A DNA stretch of 12,850 nucleotides from Bryobacterales bacterium (GTDB lineage Bacteria; Acidobacteriota; Terriglobia; Bryobacterales; Bryobacteraceae): the NCBI GenBank assembly GCA_003142355.1, contig PLMF01000099.1, positions 9,908 through 22,757 on the forward strand, in the 5' to 3' direction. Each line of letters starts with the position of its first letter. Position 1 is the first letter of the stretch. The notes under the pieces are model-generated. The model made no database searches. It saw only the letters and a program-made list of their open reading frames with translations, and was not told where the DNA came from. The position numbers and the translations under genes are program-made. Positions 1-7,342 of the stretch are shown here, piece after piece.

Positions 1-1397
1 AGCGCCATGATGGAGTGGACCGGCGCTCCGCTCTCCAATTCGAAATCGCCGGAATCCATCCCGAACGGCAGGCGCGAGGGAAGATCCCGGTTGGTGCACG
101 TGAGCCGCACGGTGAGGCTGTCCACATCCGGCGTCACCGGCCGCTGCTCCAGATCGACCAGCGAGAGGAACACCTCCGTGCCTTCATCGTCGCGGCGGCC
201 GGAAGCGCGGCGCGAAGCCATCCAAAAGACCTGCCCGCGGCCGCCCGAAAGGCCGTGGCGAAAGGAATAGAACGGCTCGAAGCGAACCGGTTCCTGCGAG
301 TCCGGCCGGACACTGACCACCTCGTCCACGGAAAAAATCTCGGCGGCGTTGGGCCGGCGGATGTCGGGGACGATGGGGTAATCGAAGCGCCGCTGGGTGA
401 GCAGGATGGGCTCCGCCGTTTGCTGAAACAGGTTCACCACGGGCGCGCAGGCGGTTTGAAAGGTCTTCTCGGTGACCCCCAGCTCGAGGGCCTGGCGGCG
501 GTCCGCCAATTCAGACGGCGCGATCAGAAAGACCAGTTCGGCCCGGTCTTTGAACCCACCCGCCAGAGCCGCCTCGAGTCCCGTGAGGTCCAGAAAGAAG
601 AACTTCTCCGGAAACGTGAAGTACTCGTGCAGCAGGCGGTAGCCGGTGAAGGAGCGGCGCGGGTACGGCAGCATGCCTTCATCCTCGGCGAACCCCACCG
701 GGCGGAGCGCATCCCCTCGGAGCTCGACCGGCCGCAGGCGCGAGCCCGGAGTCGGGTCGCGCACCAGGATCCCGGTGCACCGGCTGCACAACAGTTCGTA
801 GAGGGTGTGGATCAGGCCGCTCTCGCCGTTGAGGAAGAAACGCAAGGGGTTGGGGTGCAGTTTCTCGAAGGTAATATCGGGCCAGCACTTCAGTTCCACG
901 CGCAACGCCGCCGCGGCTTCCGGAGCCTTGATGGCGGGCTGCAGCCGGTCCGGCGTCTTCCATTCCGCCGCCACCACGCTCAACGGCCAGATGTAGGTGT
1001 CGTAGCAGGTGCGGAATTTGCAGGGGACGCCGCCCACCGGCCGGGAGGACAGCATCGAACCGCGCGGAATCTTCAGCCCCCCGCCGATCTGCCCCTGCTC
1101 GGGGTTGACGCGAAAGTCGGCGATGGTCATGGAGGGCACCGGCCGGATGAAATGCGGGTAGATGATGCTGAGCAGGGCTTCGGTGATCTCGGGGAACTCG
1201 TCGTCGATCTTCAGGTGCACGCGCGCGGCCAGGAACGCGAAGGCTTCGAGCAGCCGCTCCACGTGCGGGTCTTCGCACTTGTCCGGCTCCAGGCTCAGGC
1301 GCGAGGCGATTTTCGGGTACTTATCCGCGAACTCGACGCCCATCTGCCGCAGGAACGTGAGTTCGCGTTCATAGTAGAGCAGCAATTCGTCTCGCAC
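1..1397 (-). CDS. tssF: Type VI secretion baseplate protein TssF (VasA/ImpG), 3' end outside window
   Basis: TssF is a core T6SS baseplate subunit that, with TssG, forms the wedge linking the sheath and TssK to the membrane complex in the cytoplasm. Reading the minus strand from a GTG at 1397 gives an open frame of 465 codons to the left edge, with no stop. It starts MRDELLLYYERELTFLRQMG, the usual TssF opening, followed by an FADKYPKIASRL segment, then DPHVERLLEAFAFLAARV and a later PYPRRSFTGYRLLHEYFTFP block, all typical of the family. Family members are usually near 600 residues, so about three quarters is present. The GTG lies one base after the tssE stop, so translation is probably coupled. 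A long plus-strand frame covers the same stretch but has no family resemblance. By usual gene order tssG should follow beyond the edge; that is inference. Confidence 0.95.
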   Translation of the reverse strand, partial: MRDELLLYYERELTFLRQMGVEFADKYPKIASRLSLEPDKCEDPHVERLLEAFAFLAARVHLKIDDEFPEITEALLSIIYPHFIRPVPSMTIADFRVNPEQGQIGGGLKIPRGSMLSSRPVGGVPCKFRTCYDTYIWPLSVVAAEWKTPDRLQPAIKAPEAAAALRVELKCWPDITFEKLHPNPLRFFLNGESGLIHTLYELLCSRCTGILVRDPTPGSRLRPVELRGDALRPVGFAEDEGMLPYPRRSFTGYRLLHEYFTFPEKFFFLDLTGLEAALAGGFKDRAELVFLIAPSELADRRQALELGVTEKTFQTACAPVVNLFQQTAEPILLTQRRFDYPIVPDIRRPNAAEIFSVDEVVSVRPDSQEPVRFEPFYSFRHGLSGGRGQVFWMASRRASGRRDDEGTEVFLSLVDLEQRPVTPDVDSLTVRLTCTNRDLPSRLPFGMDSGDFELESGAPVHSIMA

Positions 1398-1398
1398 G

Positions 1399-1887
1399 CT
1401 ATTCGCCCTTCACCTGGTACTCCCCGCTGTTCAGTTGCAGCAAGGTATCGAACAGGACGTGTTCCGGCGCGGGGTCCATTTTAAGCAGCGCCTCGATCTG
1501 AAACCGCACCACTCTCGGCCCCGAAGCGGTGCTGTCCACGGCGCGCACTCGCACGGCGGCGAGACGGGGCTCGAATATCGCGACAGTCTGCTCCACCAGG
1601 CGCAGCAGCCTCTGGCGGTCTCTGGGCGAGTTCAGACTCATCGACGTCACGTCGGGCAGGCCGAAGTTGTAGAGCGACCGGTGCAGTTCCCGGAATGTTT
1701 CGGGGGCTTCGTCGGGAATCCGCCGCGTGTTGAGCAGCCACTCGAGGTCGCGCCGGAGCGAAGCTTTCAACTGCCGCACCGATTGCGACCGGCTGGCCGG
1801 GGGATCCGCCGCAAGCTTCGGTTCCAGATCGATGAGCCGGTCGAGCAGCGCCGGAGTGACGGCCACGTCGGGGTCCGCTTTGGCCAT
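1399..1887 (-). CDS. tssE: Type VI secretion baseplate protein TssE (gp25-like)
   Basis: TssE is the T6SS homologue of phage T4 gp25, a small baseplate protein that starts sheath polymerisation around the Hcp tube. The product is about 162 residues. It shows the gp25 pattern: SVRQLKASLRRDLEWLLNTR near residue 36, then SLYNFGLPD near 71, FEPRLAAVRV near 105, and a C-terminal FQIEALLKMDP and FDTLLQLNSGEYQVKGE. Two consecutive ATG codons are available at 1890 and 1887. The tssA 3' end supplies GGAGG, which is only 3 nt before the first ATG but 6 nt before the second, so 1887 is preferred. The first ATG directly abuts the tssA TAA stop. The tssF start follows after a single base, so tssA-tssE-tssF look translationally linked. 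Confidence 0.94.
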   Translation of the reverse strand: MAKADPDVAVTPALLDRLIDLEPKLAADPPASRSQSVRQLKASLRRDLEWLLNTRRIPDEAPETFRELHRSLYNFGLPDVTSMSLNSPRDRQRLLRLVEQTVAIFEPRLAAVRVRAVDSTASGPRVVRFQIEALLKMDPAPEHVLFDTLLQLNSGEYQVKGE

Positions 1888-1890
1888 CAT

Positions 1891-3639
1891 TTACCTCCCG
1901 CAGGCCAGGGCCTGCAACGGATCCAACCGGCAGATGCGGTCGTAGACCTTCTGTTTCAGATCGGGCGCGGTGTCCAGTTTCTCCAGGCAGCGGTACAGCA
2001 GGGCCAGCGGCTGGGCCACGGCCGGCGCGGCTTCCCATCCTTCCAGTCCCCGGCTGTCGATTTCGGCGGAGAGCTGTTCCAGAATCGGGTGGGCGATCCG
2101 CTCGTAGCCCATGGTCATACAGAGTTGCGCCAGTTGCAGCCGGCGCTGAAACCTCCCGCGGCCCGATTGCTCGGCCGTGGCTTCTCTCGTCAGAATTTCG
2201 ATGGCCTCCTGCGGTCTTCCGGACCGGGCGGCCTGGAGCGCCAGATCGTTGGCATCGATGGCTTTCGTGGCTTCCGACTGGCCATCGTCCTCCATCGCGG
2301 GCGGCGCGTAAGCGGCTTCGGCGGGCGGCGCGGGAGCGATCTCGTCCAGCCAGGCCTGGGTTTCGGGATTGGCGGCCGGCGTGTCGTCGAGCAGGCTCGC
2401 CTGCCGCAGCCCCGGATAATCCGCCAGCAATCCATTCACCTCCGCCCGGATGGCGGAAGCAATCTGGTAATACCCCAGTTCGTTGGCGGCGCGGAATACG
2501 TAGCGCTGCAGGTCCAACCAGCCACGCCCGCACGGGAGGCCCATGGCGGATTCGCCCAATTCCAGCACTTGCGGCAAGTCAGAATCGTTGGCGGCTTTCT
2601 TGAGCGCCTGGCGGGTGCCGGTGGGTGGGGCTTCCAGAAGGTTGGCATCCACATCCGTGCCGGCCGCGCGCAATTCGCCCCAGCGCAATCCGCGCAACAG
2701 CAGGTAGGGCAGGGGACTCGACGGATCGTTCCGGCGCAGGTAGGCCGCCACCGCCGTCACCCTCTGAAACGCGTCGTCTTGATCGACCGGTTCTGCCGCG
2801 ATCGGCCTGCGTGGCGCAGGCGGTGCCGCCTGCGCTTCTTCCGCACTGGCCGGTGCTTCCGCCCCTTCGTCCGGTTCCACCTCCCGCTTCTTCTGCAGCA
2901 GGCCGTGAACCGTGTGCCGGATCTCCTCGATGGTGGTCCGCATGGGACCGAACGATGGCGCGACGTCGCCGAACTTCTCCTCGCCGATGATACTCAGAAC
3001 TTCGATAACATCCAGAATGCCGTCGAGGGTCTCCTCCATCCCGGCGTAAAACGTCTTCGGCGTGGCGGCGACGGCCCCGTCCCACTCCTCGCCGCTCATC
3101 TTGCCTTCGGCCATGGCGGCCGTGCGCGCCTCCACCTTGGCGTCGGTGTCCGCGGCGGCTTCGTAACCCACGGCGCGCGATTCCTGGAACTGGAACCAGT
3201 TCGCGCCCTTGTTGGTAAGCGGGACGCTGCGCAGCGCCGGCTCCATGCGCGTGCCCAGCCACTCCAAAGGGGCCGCTCGCATCTCGGCATCGCCGTCGTC
3301 CAGCTCCGGGTAAAGAGTGTCCCAGAAGTTTTCGATCAGTCCCTTGATCAGCTCGAGGCCGGCCTTCAGCCCCTGGAAACCCTCCTTCCGGAGAATCGCC
3401 TCGGTCAGCCAGGCGGCCAGTTGCAGATCTTTGCTCTTGGTAGCCAGCGCTTCGCCGGCCAGTTTGATCACCAGGGGATAGTCGGAGGTCTTGCGCTCAA
3501 ACTGCCACTCGCCTTGCGGCGCGTCGTCGTCCGCGCGGCGCGCTTCCTTGATCTTGTCGAAGACCGGGGCGTAACGCAGGCTCTCGCCGCTGGGGTTCTC
3601 GCCGGGAATAGGATTCAGCAGATCGTCGCGCAGGGGCAT
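1891..3639 (-). CDS. tssA: Type VI secretion assembly protein TssA (ImpA N-terminal, VasJ-type C-terminal)
   Basis: TssA primes assembly of the T6SS tail and coordinates tube and sheath extension. This 582-residue protein begins MPLRDDLLNPIPGENPSGES, the classic ImpA N-terminal domain (about residues 1-160, including IENFWDTLYPELDDGDAEMR). A Pro/Ala/Glu linker (about 251-283) follows, then a VasJ-like region with SSPLPYLLLRGLRWGEL near 307 and a C-terminal block GRGRFQRRLQLAQLC, GWEAAPAVAQPLALLYRCLEK and ICRLDPLQAL near 493-578, typical of the VasJ-ending TssA class. No Shine-Dalgarno is evident before the ATG at 3639, which lies 18 bases after the impE stop, so it may depend on upstream translation. 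The linker contains an exact GC-rich palindrome at 2815-2836, described separately. Family assignment is firm; the exact domain limits are estimates. Confidence 0.95.
   Translation of the reverse strand: MPLRDDLLNPIPGENPSGESLRYAPVFDKIKEARRADDDAPQGEWQFERKTSDYPLVIKLAGEALATKSKDLQLAAWLTEAILRKEGFQGLKAGLELIKGLIENFWDTLYPELDDGDAEMRAAPLEWLGTRMEPALRSVPLTNKGANWFQFQESRAVGYEAAADTDAKVEARTAAMAEGKMSGEEWDGAVAATPKTFYAGMEETLDGILDVIEVLSIIGEEKFGDVAPSFGPMRTTIEEIRHTVHGLLQKKREVEPDEGAEAPASAEEAQAAPPAPRRPIAAEPVDQDDAFQRVTAVAAYLRRNDPSSPLPYLLLRGLRWGELRAAGTDVDANLLEAPPTGTRQALKKAANDSDLPQVLELGESAMGLPCGRGWLDLQRYVFRAANELGYYQIASAIRAEVNGLLADYPGLRQASLLDDTPAANPETQAWLDEIAPAPPAEAAYAPPAMEDDGQSEATKAIDANDLALQAARSGRPQEAIEILTREATAEQSGRGRFQRRLQLAQLCMTMGYERIAHPILEQLSAEIDSRGLEGWEAAPAVAQPLALLYRCLEKLDTAPDLKQKVYDRICRLDPLQALACGR
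2815..2836. repeat. In-frame GC-rich palindrome within tssA
   Basis: A perfect inverted repeat of arms gcgcaggcgg and ccgcctgcgc separated by 2 bases (tg). It falls in the linker of tssA between the ImpA-type N-terminal domain and the VasJ-like region, where it encodes Ala/Gln/Pro-rich residues. A nearly identical palindrome sits in impE at 4077-4098. This looks like a dispersed short palindromic element that has been tolerated in coding sequence; the mobile origin is inference. Confidence 0.6.
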
Positions 3640-3657
3640 GCGGGGTTGGTTGCGGCC

Positions 3658-4380
3658 CTATTCCGCGGCCGCGGAAGATGCCGCGAACAACAGGTTCCGC
3701 ACCTCCAGTATGGGGATCTCCTCTCCGTCCACCAGCAGCAGTTTCTGGCCGGCGGGCACGGTTTCACCGCCGGCTTCCTCCCAGACCGTCTCCCGGCCCA
3801 AACGCACGCTATTCCGGGGATGCTTCGACGCCAGCGGGGTGAGCACGGGCAGGAGCACTTCGCCCAGATCCAGCCCCTTGCATTTCGGTCCCGTTTGCAG
3901 GATGGCGGGAATCCAGATCAGGTCCCGCAGGCGCTTGGGAGGCTCCGTCCGGACCGACGCGATGTGCTCGAACGGCAGCCACAAGTACGCTCCCGCCGCG
4001 AACACCTCCAGGCGCGCGCCGATGCGCGGATCGGCATCTTCGATGCTTTCAAACGCCTGCCCGTTCAGAGTGCCGCGGGCAGGCGGCACCGCCTGCCCCA
4101 CCGATTCCAGAGGGAATGTCTTCTTCTCGAACATATCCCGCCGGGTCCTGGCCGCCTGCAACGCGGAACGATACAGCAGCGTCCCCATGGCCGCTTCTTT
4201 GCCCGCGTCGGCGAGTATGTCGAGCTGCTTTTCGGCGCGATCGTACTCTCCCGTGAAGCACAGGAGTTCGAAGAGGAAGGTGCGGCGCTTGGTGTCCGTG
4301 GGATCGTTCCGCAATTCGGAACCCAGCGCCCGCACCGCCTCGTCGAGTTGCCCGGCCTGGTACAGTTCTCGTGAGTTCAT
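3658..4380 (-). CDS. tagJ: ImpE/TagJ family T6SS accessory protein
   Basis: ImpE/TagJ proteins are T6SS accessories; TagJ binds the sheath protein TssB and is thought to modulate ClpV-driven sheath disassembly in some systems. The 240-residue product starts MNSRELYQAGQLDEAVRALG and continues to RRTFLFELLCFTGEYDRAEKQL, the TPR-like N-terminal part of ImpE. The second half has the ImpE hallmarks GTLNGQAFESIEDADPRIG (near 103), LRDLIWIPA (151) and a SVRLGRETVWEEAGGE to GQKLLLVDGEEIPILEVR end. The stretch between residues 84 and 102 is short and holds GQAVPPAR, encoded by the palindrome at 4077-4098. It starts 21 bases after the hcp stop with no good ribosome binding site, and its stop is 18 bases before tssA. 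The presence of impE next to hcp and tssA fits T6SSi loci with ImpE. Confidence 0.92.
   Translation of the reverse strand: MNSRELYQAGQLDEAVRALGSELRNDPTDTKRRTFLFELLCFTGEYDRAEKQLDILADAGKEAAMGTLLYRSALQAARTRRDMFEKKTFPLESVGQAVPPARGTLNGQAFESIEDADPRIGARLEVFAAGAYLWLPFEHIASVRTEPPKRLRDLIWIPAILQTGPKCKGLDLGEVLLPVLTPLASKHPRNSVRLGRETVWEEAGGETVPAGQKLLLVDGEEIPILEVRNLLFAASSAAAE
4077..4098. repeat. In-frame GC-rich palindrome within impE/tagJ
   Basis: Perfect inverted repeat with arms gggcaggcgg and ccgcctgccc around a 2-base centre (ca). The core caggcgg-N2-ccgcctg is shared with the palindrome in tssA at 2815-2836. Read on the minus strand in the impE frame it gives Gly-Gln-Ala-Val-Pro-Pro-Ala, lying just before the conserved GTLNGQAF block. 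It may be a miniature palindromic repeat inserted in frame. Confidence 0.6.
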
Positions 4381-4393
4381 GGTTGACTGTGCC

Positions 4394-4412
4394 CAGGCTC
4401 CCTAGGAGCCTG
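4394..4412 (-). other. Stem-loop at the hcp stop codon
   Basis: The sequence forms an 8-bp stem (caggctcc at 4394-4401 with ggagcctg at 4405-4412) whose three-base loop is exactly the hcp TAG stop codon. It lies in the 21-base gap between hcp and impE. No T-run follows on the transcribed strand, so it is not a standard intrinsic terminator; it could act as a 3' stabiliser or processing point for hcp mRNA. The stem is seen directly, the function is inferred. Confidence 0.45.
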
Positions 4413-4881
4413 TCGTCTGTTTGACGTCGTACATAGCCTTGACGGCGCCGCCCAGGGTCCCGTCCGCCTTCTGCTCCTTGTATTCGTATTCGATCTTGGA
4501 GTAATTAAACGAAATTTGGTCCGTTGGCATGATCGACGCGCCGCCAGTCTGATAGGACGAAATCAGCAGATCCGAGAAGGTGATTTTCAGGTACTCCTGC
4601 TGCTCTTTCCCGGCCTTTCGGCAGACCAGGATCGCACTCTTGATGTGCTCCCCATTGGCGCACGCCAGCAACAGCTTCGGGGAAGCTTTGTTTACCCCCA
4701 TCACGAAGTTAAAGTCGTGCATCTGCACCTTGCCGGCGCCCATTCCTCCGCCATGCGCAGCGGTGCCACTATTGGTTTCGCCCCAGGAAAAGCTTTCGAT
4801 TTCGATCTCGTTCTTGTGCGTCTTGTCCTGGCTCTCGCCTTGAATACCATCAAGTTTCAGGAAATAATCAACTGCCGCCAT
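4402..4881 (-). CDS. hcp: T6SS tube protein Hcp
   Basis: Hcp (TssD) forms hexameric rings that stack into the inner tube ejected by the contracting sheath. It also carries small effectors in its lumen and is found in culture medium of active strains. The 159-residue product has the Hcp1-family start AVDYFLKLDGIQGESQDKTH, then EIEIESFSWGE (26-36), a Gly-rich loop near 40-50 and KVQMHDFNFVMGVNKASPKL (51-70). KITFSDLLISSYQTGG (99-114) and QISFNYSKIEYEYKEQ (122-137) close the beta-barrel pattern. A GGAG ribosome binding motif sits about 8-10 bases before the ATG. Length matches ordinary structural Hcp, so there is no C-terminal effector extension. Stem-loops lie on both sides of the gene, which could favour a separately stabilised transcript. 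Confidence 0.96.
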   Translation of the reverse strand: MAAVDYFLKLDGIQGESQDKTHKNEIEIESFSWGETNSGTAAHGGGMGAGKVQMHDFNFVMGVNKASPKLLLACANGEHIKSAILVCRKAGKEQQEYLKITFSDLLISSYQTGGASIMPTDQISFNYSKIEYEYKEQKADGTLGGAVKAMYDVKQTTGS

Positions 4882-4928
4882 CTCTTGTTCTCCTCTCTAC
4901 GTCTACGGGTCAACTTCACTGGACCAGC

Positions 4929-4957
4929 GGGCGGCCCGCCCCGTGACCGGGCCGCCC
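4929..4957 (-). other. Intercistronic stem-loop between tssC and hcp
   Basis: A perfect 10-bp inverted repeat, gggcggcccg (4929-4938) and cgggccgccc (4948-4957), with a 9-base loop. It lies in the 84-base gap between the tssC stop (4966) and the hcp start (4881). No run of T follows on the minus strand. It may partly attenuate read-through from tssBC or protect the 5' end of a processed hcp mRNA; which of these is not decided by sequence. Confidence 0.5.
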
Positions 4958-4965
4958 CCAGTGTT

Positions 4966-6453
4966 CTACTTGCGTGCCGACATCGGCAAATCCGCGACCA
5001 GGCGGAGCGATACCGACAACTCATCCAACTGGAAGTGCGGCCGCAGGAACGCAACCGCCCGGTAGGCGCCCGGCTTGCCGGCCACTTCCACCACTTCGAT
5101 CCTGGCATCGCGCAGCGGATACTGCGCCTTGGTGGCCGCCGACGCGCTGTCGTCCGGGGTCACGTAATTGGTGATCCATTTATTCAGCCAGCGCTCGCAT
5201 TCCGAACGCGACGTGAAACTGCCGATCTTGTCGCGCATCATCGCCTTCAAGTAGTGCGCGAATCGTGAAATCGCCAGCATGTACGGCAACTGCGCGGACA
5301 GCCGCGCATTGGCGTTGGCCGCGTCGCTATCGTAGAGCTTCGGCTTGTTGCAGGATTGCACGCTGAAAAACGCCGCGTAATCGGTGCCCTTGCAGTGCAC
5401 CAGCGGGGCGAAACCGAGGTCCGCCAGCTCTTTCTCGCGGCGGTCGGTGATGGGGGATTCGGTGGGGCACTTCATGGCCACGTCCCCCGCATCGGTGTAG
5501 AAGTTGTGCACCGGCAGGCCCTCCACCAGGCCGCCGCCCTCCACGCCGCGAATCGCCGCGCACCAGCCGTACAAAGCGAAGGCGTTGCTCATCCGCGCGG
5601 CCAGGGCGTAGGCCGAGTTGCCCCACAGATACTTGTTGTGATCCGAGCCGTCCACGTGCTCCTCGAATCCGAAGCCCTCCACCTGCTTGGTCTCCTTGCC
5701 GTAAGGCAGGCGCATCAGGATGCGCGGGCAGGTGAGCGCCACGTAGCGCGAGTCTTCCGACTGGCGGAACGATTTCCACTTGGCGTATTCCGTGGTGTCG
5801 AACACCTTCCCCATATCGCGCGGCGCATCCAGTTGCGTGTAGCTATCGAGATTGAACATGTCGGGCGAAGCCGCCGAGAGGAACGGCGCGTGCGCCGAGG
5901 CGGCCACGTTCGAGATCTTCTCGAGCAGCTCGATATCCTCCGGCCCGCGGCCAAACTCGTAATCGCCCACCAGCCCGGCGAAGGGCGCTCCGCCGAAGAT
6001 CCCGAACTCCTCCTCGTACACCTTCTTGAAGAGCGCGCTCTGGTCGAACTCGGGCGCCCGCTGCAAGTCGCGCAACAGTTCCCTCTTGGAGGCGTTGATA
6101 ATCTTGATCTTGAGGTGATCGCTGGTCTCGCTCTGGTCCACCAAGTACTTCAGCCCGCGCCAGGTCGCTTCCAGTTTCTGGAACGAGGGGTGGTGCAGAA
6201 TCTCGTTGAGCTGGATCGAGAGCAGATGATCGATTTGCGCGATGCGGGCGTTGATCATGGCTTCCGCATCTTTGGACACCGTCATGGAGCCGTCCAGCAC
6301 CTGGGCCACGAACTCCTTCACCAGGTCCTTGCCGCGCTCCCGGCCGGTGACGTCTTTGGCCAGCCGGCCATCCTCGACGATCTGGTCCAGCAGCCCCTTC
6401 TCGAGTACCTGTTCCACGGGGGCTGGCTGCGCCGCCTTTTGCGGTTCGCTCAT
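4966..6453 (-). CDS. tssC: T6SS contractile sheath large subunit TssC (VipB)
   Basis: TssC pairs with TssB to build the cytoplasmic contractile sheath that surrounds the Hcp tube. The 495-residue product has the family signature ILHHPSFQKLEATWRGLKYL at about residues 85-104. An FDQSALFKKVYEEEFGIFGG region follows, then APFAGLVGDYEFGRGPEDIE and SRYVALTCPRILMRLPYG in the middle, and the C-terminal FLRPHFQLDELSVSLRLVAD segment. The length is normal for TssC. The start ATG overlaps the tssB stop in an ATGA junction, and a strong AAGGAGG lies about 7-8 bases upstream, consistent with coupled, stoichiometric expression with tssB. No anomaly was seen. Confidence 0.97.
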   Translation of the reverse strand: MSEPQKAAQPAPVEQVLEKGLLDQIVEDGRLAKDVTGRERGKDLVKEFVAQVLDGSMTVSKDAEAMINARIAQIDHLLSIQLNEILHHPSFQKLEATWRGLKYLVDQSETSDHLKIKIINASKRELLRDLQRAPEFDQSALFKKVYEEEFGIFGGAPFAGLVGDYEFGRGPEDIELLEKISNVAASAHAPFLSAASPDMFNLDSYTQLDAPRDMGKVFDTTEYAKWKSFRQSEDSRYVALTCPRILMRLPYGKETKQVEGFGFEEHVDGSDHNKYLWGNSAYALAARMSNAFALYGWCAAIRGVEGGGLVEGLPVHNFYTDAGDVAMKCPTESPITDRREKELADLGFAPLVHCKGTDYAAFFSVQSCNKPKLYDSDAANANARLSAQLPYMLAISRFAHYLKAMMRDKIGSFTSRSECERWLNKWITNYVTPDDSASAATKAQYPLRDARIEVVEVAGKPGAYRAVAFLRPHFQLDELSVSLRLVADLPMSARK

Positions 6454-6971
6454 TTGGAGCCTCCTTCGCCCTTGGCCATCTCAGCCTTCAGCTTGTCCAG
6501 TTTTTCGGTATTGCCCACCGCGTCGAGCAGCAATTCTTCCAGCTTGTCGTTGCCTTGCAGAGACCCGCGCAAGTCCGACAGTTTGGTGCGGAGATCCAGC
6601 ATCTCCTTCAGCGGCTTCACCTGGCGGGCCACCTGTTCGGGCTCGAAATCCTCCAGGCTCTTGAAGTGAAGGTCTACCTTCAACTGGCCGGCCTCGGGAT
6701 CTTCGCTGAGCTTGTTCTCGACGGAAAACGCCACGTGAGGCTTCATGCCTTCGAGGACGCTGTCGAAGTTGTCCGGATTCACTTCCACGAATTTCCGGTC
6801 TTTCAGCTTGGACACCGGACCTTCGGGCTGACCCGTGAAATCACCGAGAACCCCCATCACGAATGGGAGTTCCTTGAGCTCGATCGCGTCGCCCACTTCC
6901 ACGTCGTAGGTGACGTGCACGCGAGGCGGCCGTACCCGGTCGAGTTTATGTTGTGTGCTTTGTTTTGCCAT
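6450..6971 (-). CDS. tssB: T6SS contractile sheath small subunit TssB (VipA)
   Basis: TssB is the small sheath subunit and forms the TssB-TssC heterodimer. The product is about 173 residues. It shows RVHVTYDVEVGDAIELKELP followed by FVMGVLGDFTG, then the conserved RKFVEVNPDNFDSVLEGMKP and LHFKSLEDFEPEQVARQVKP, and a Lys/Glu-rich C-terminus. Two in-frame ATG codons exist, at 6977 and 6971. The GAGG motif directly touches the first but is 6 bases before the second, so 6971 is chosen; the other start would add two residues. It is the first gene of the minus-strand operon, lies downstream of the promoter at 7229-7257, and its stop overlaps the tssC start by four bases. Confidence 0.96.
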   Translation of the reverse strand: MAKQSTQHKLDRVRPPRVHVTYDVEVGDAIELKELPFVMGVLGDFTGQPEGPVSKLKDRKFVEVNPDNFDSVLEGMKPHVAFSVENKLSEDPEAGQLKVDLHFKSLEDFEPEQVARQVKPLKEMLDLRTKLSDLRGSLQGNDKLEELLLDAVGNTEKLDKLKAEMAKGEGGSK

Positions 6972-7228
6972 TGCCATCCTCTTTCAGGTAACCAGACTCG
7001 CCACGACTCCGGCGCGGTTCGCGCGAGTGAGTCCGCTTGTCTATGCCAAAATCGGTTGTTGCGGGAATTAGCCGGGAAGTCGGATTCCAATGCGGTGCGC
7101 AGGCAGCGGCACTTTCGGCCACCGACAATAACAAGCCTCCGCGCTCGCCGTTGCCCATCTTCGATGCGTTTGGACGACCGGCTCGAACCACCCCGATTCG
7201 TCCGAACCCTCCGCGCAATACGAGTCTG
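6972..7228 (-). other. Long 5' leader of the tssB operon
   Basis: About 250 bases separate the predicted transcription start near 7222 from the tssB start at 6971. The stretch contains no convincing gene on either strand: the short frames in it lack ribosome binding sites and family likeness. No recognisable riboswitch was identified by eye. A leader this long could host post-transcriptional control such as small RNA or RsmA-type binding, but no specific site is claimed. Confidence 0.4.
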
Positions 7229-7257
7229 AGTATACCCGCGACCGTGAGGGGAGTCAA
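7229..7257 (-). promoter_or_regulatory. Predicted sigma-70 type promoter for the tssB operon
   Basis: On the minus strand, TTGACT (7257-7252) and TATACT (7234-7229) are separated by exactly 17 bases. Each hexamer matches five of six consensus positions. The predicted start is near 7222, reading toward tssB. In such GC-rich DNA this is a strong match. No sigma-54 type GG/GC element was seen, which would have been the alternative for a T6SS operon. Confidence 0.7.
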
Positions 7258-7305
7258 GCCAGGTGCGGGGAATACCAGGGGAACCGGTACTAAAGAAAGC
7301 CACCT

Positions 7306-7334
7306 TTGCCAATCCCGCTCCGTTCTGCTAACTT
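7306..7334 (+). promoter_or_regulatory. Weak candidate promoter for the first tssK
   Basis: TTGCCA (7306-7311, five of six matches) and TAACTT (7329-7334, three of six) are 17 bases apart on the plus strand. Transcription from here would begin about 7341, almost at the ATG at 7343, giving a leaderless message. That would agree with the lack of any Shine-Dalgarno before this gene. The -10 match is poor, so this is tentative. Confidence 0.25.
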
Positions 7335-7342
7335 GATATCCG

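Noticed and set aside
15..1484. Long plus-strand open frame of 489 codons
   Set aside because: It is antisense to tssF and the start of tssE, whose minus-strand translations match known families; the plus-strand product is Arg/Gln-rich without family features, as expected from a GC-rich shadow.
1435..4374. Very long plus-strand open frame of 979 codons
   Set aside because: It lies opposite tssE, tssA and impE, all firmly identified; length alone reflects the high GC and lack of stops in the complementary frame.
4929..4957. Intrinsic terminator between tssC and hcp
   Set aside because: The stem is strong but no T-run follows on the transcribed strand, and downstream genes of the operon continue, so it is listed as a stem-loop only.
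6946..7257. Minus-strand frame of 103 codons in the tssB leader
   Set aside because: Its ATG falls within the predicted promoter, it has no ribosome binding site, and it runs into tssB in another frame.
7037..7336. Plus-strand frame of 99 codons before tssK
   Set aside because: No ribosome binding site or family likeness, and it covers the divergent promoter region.
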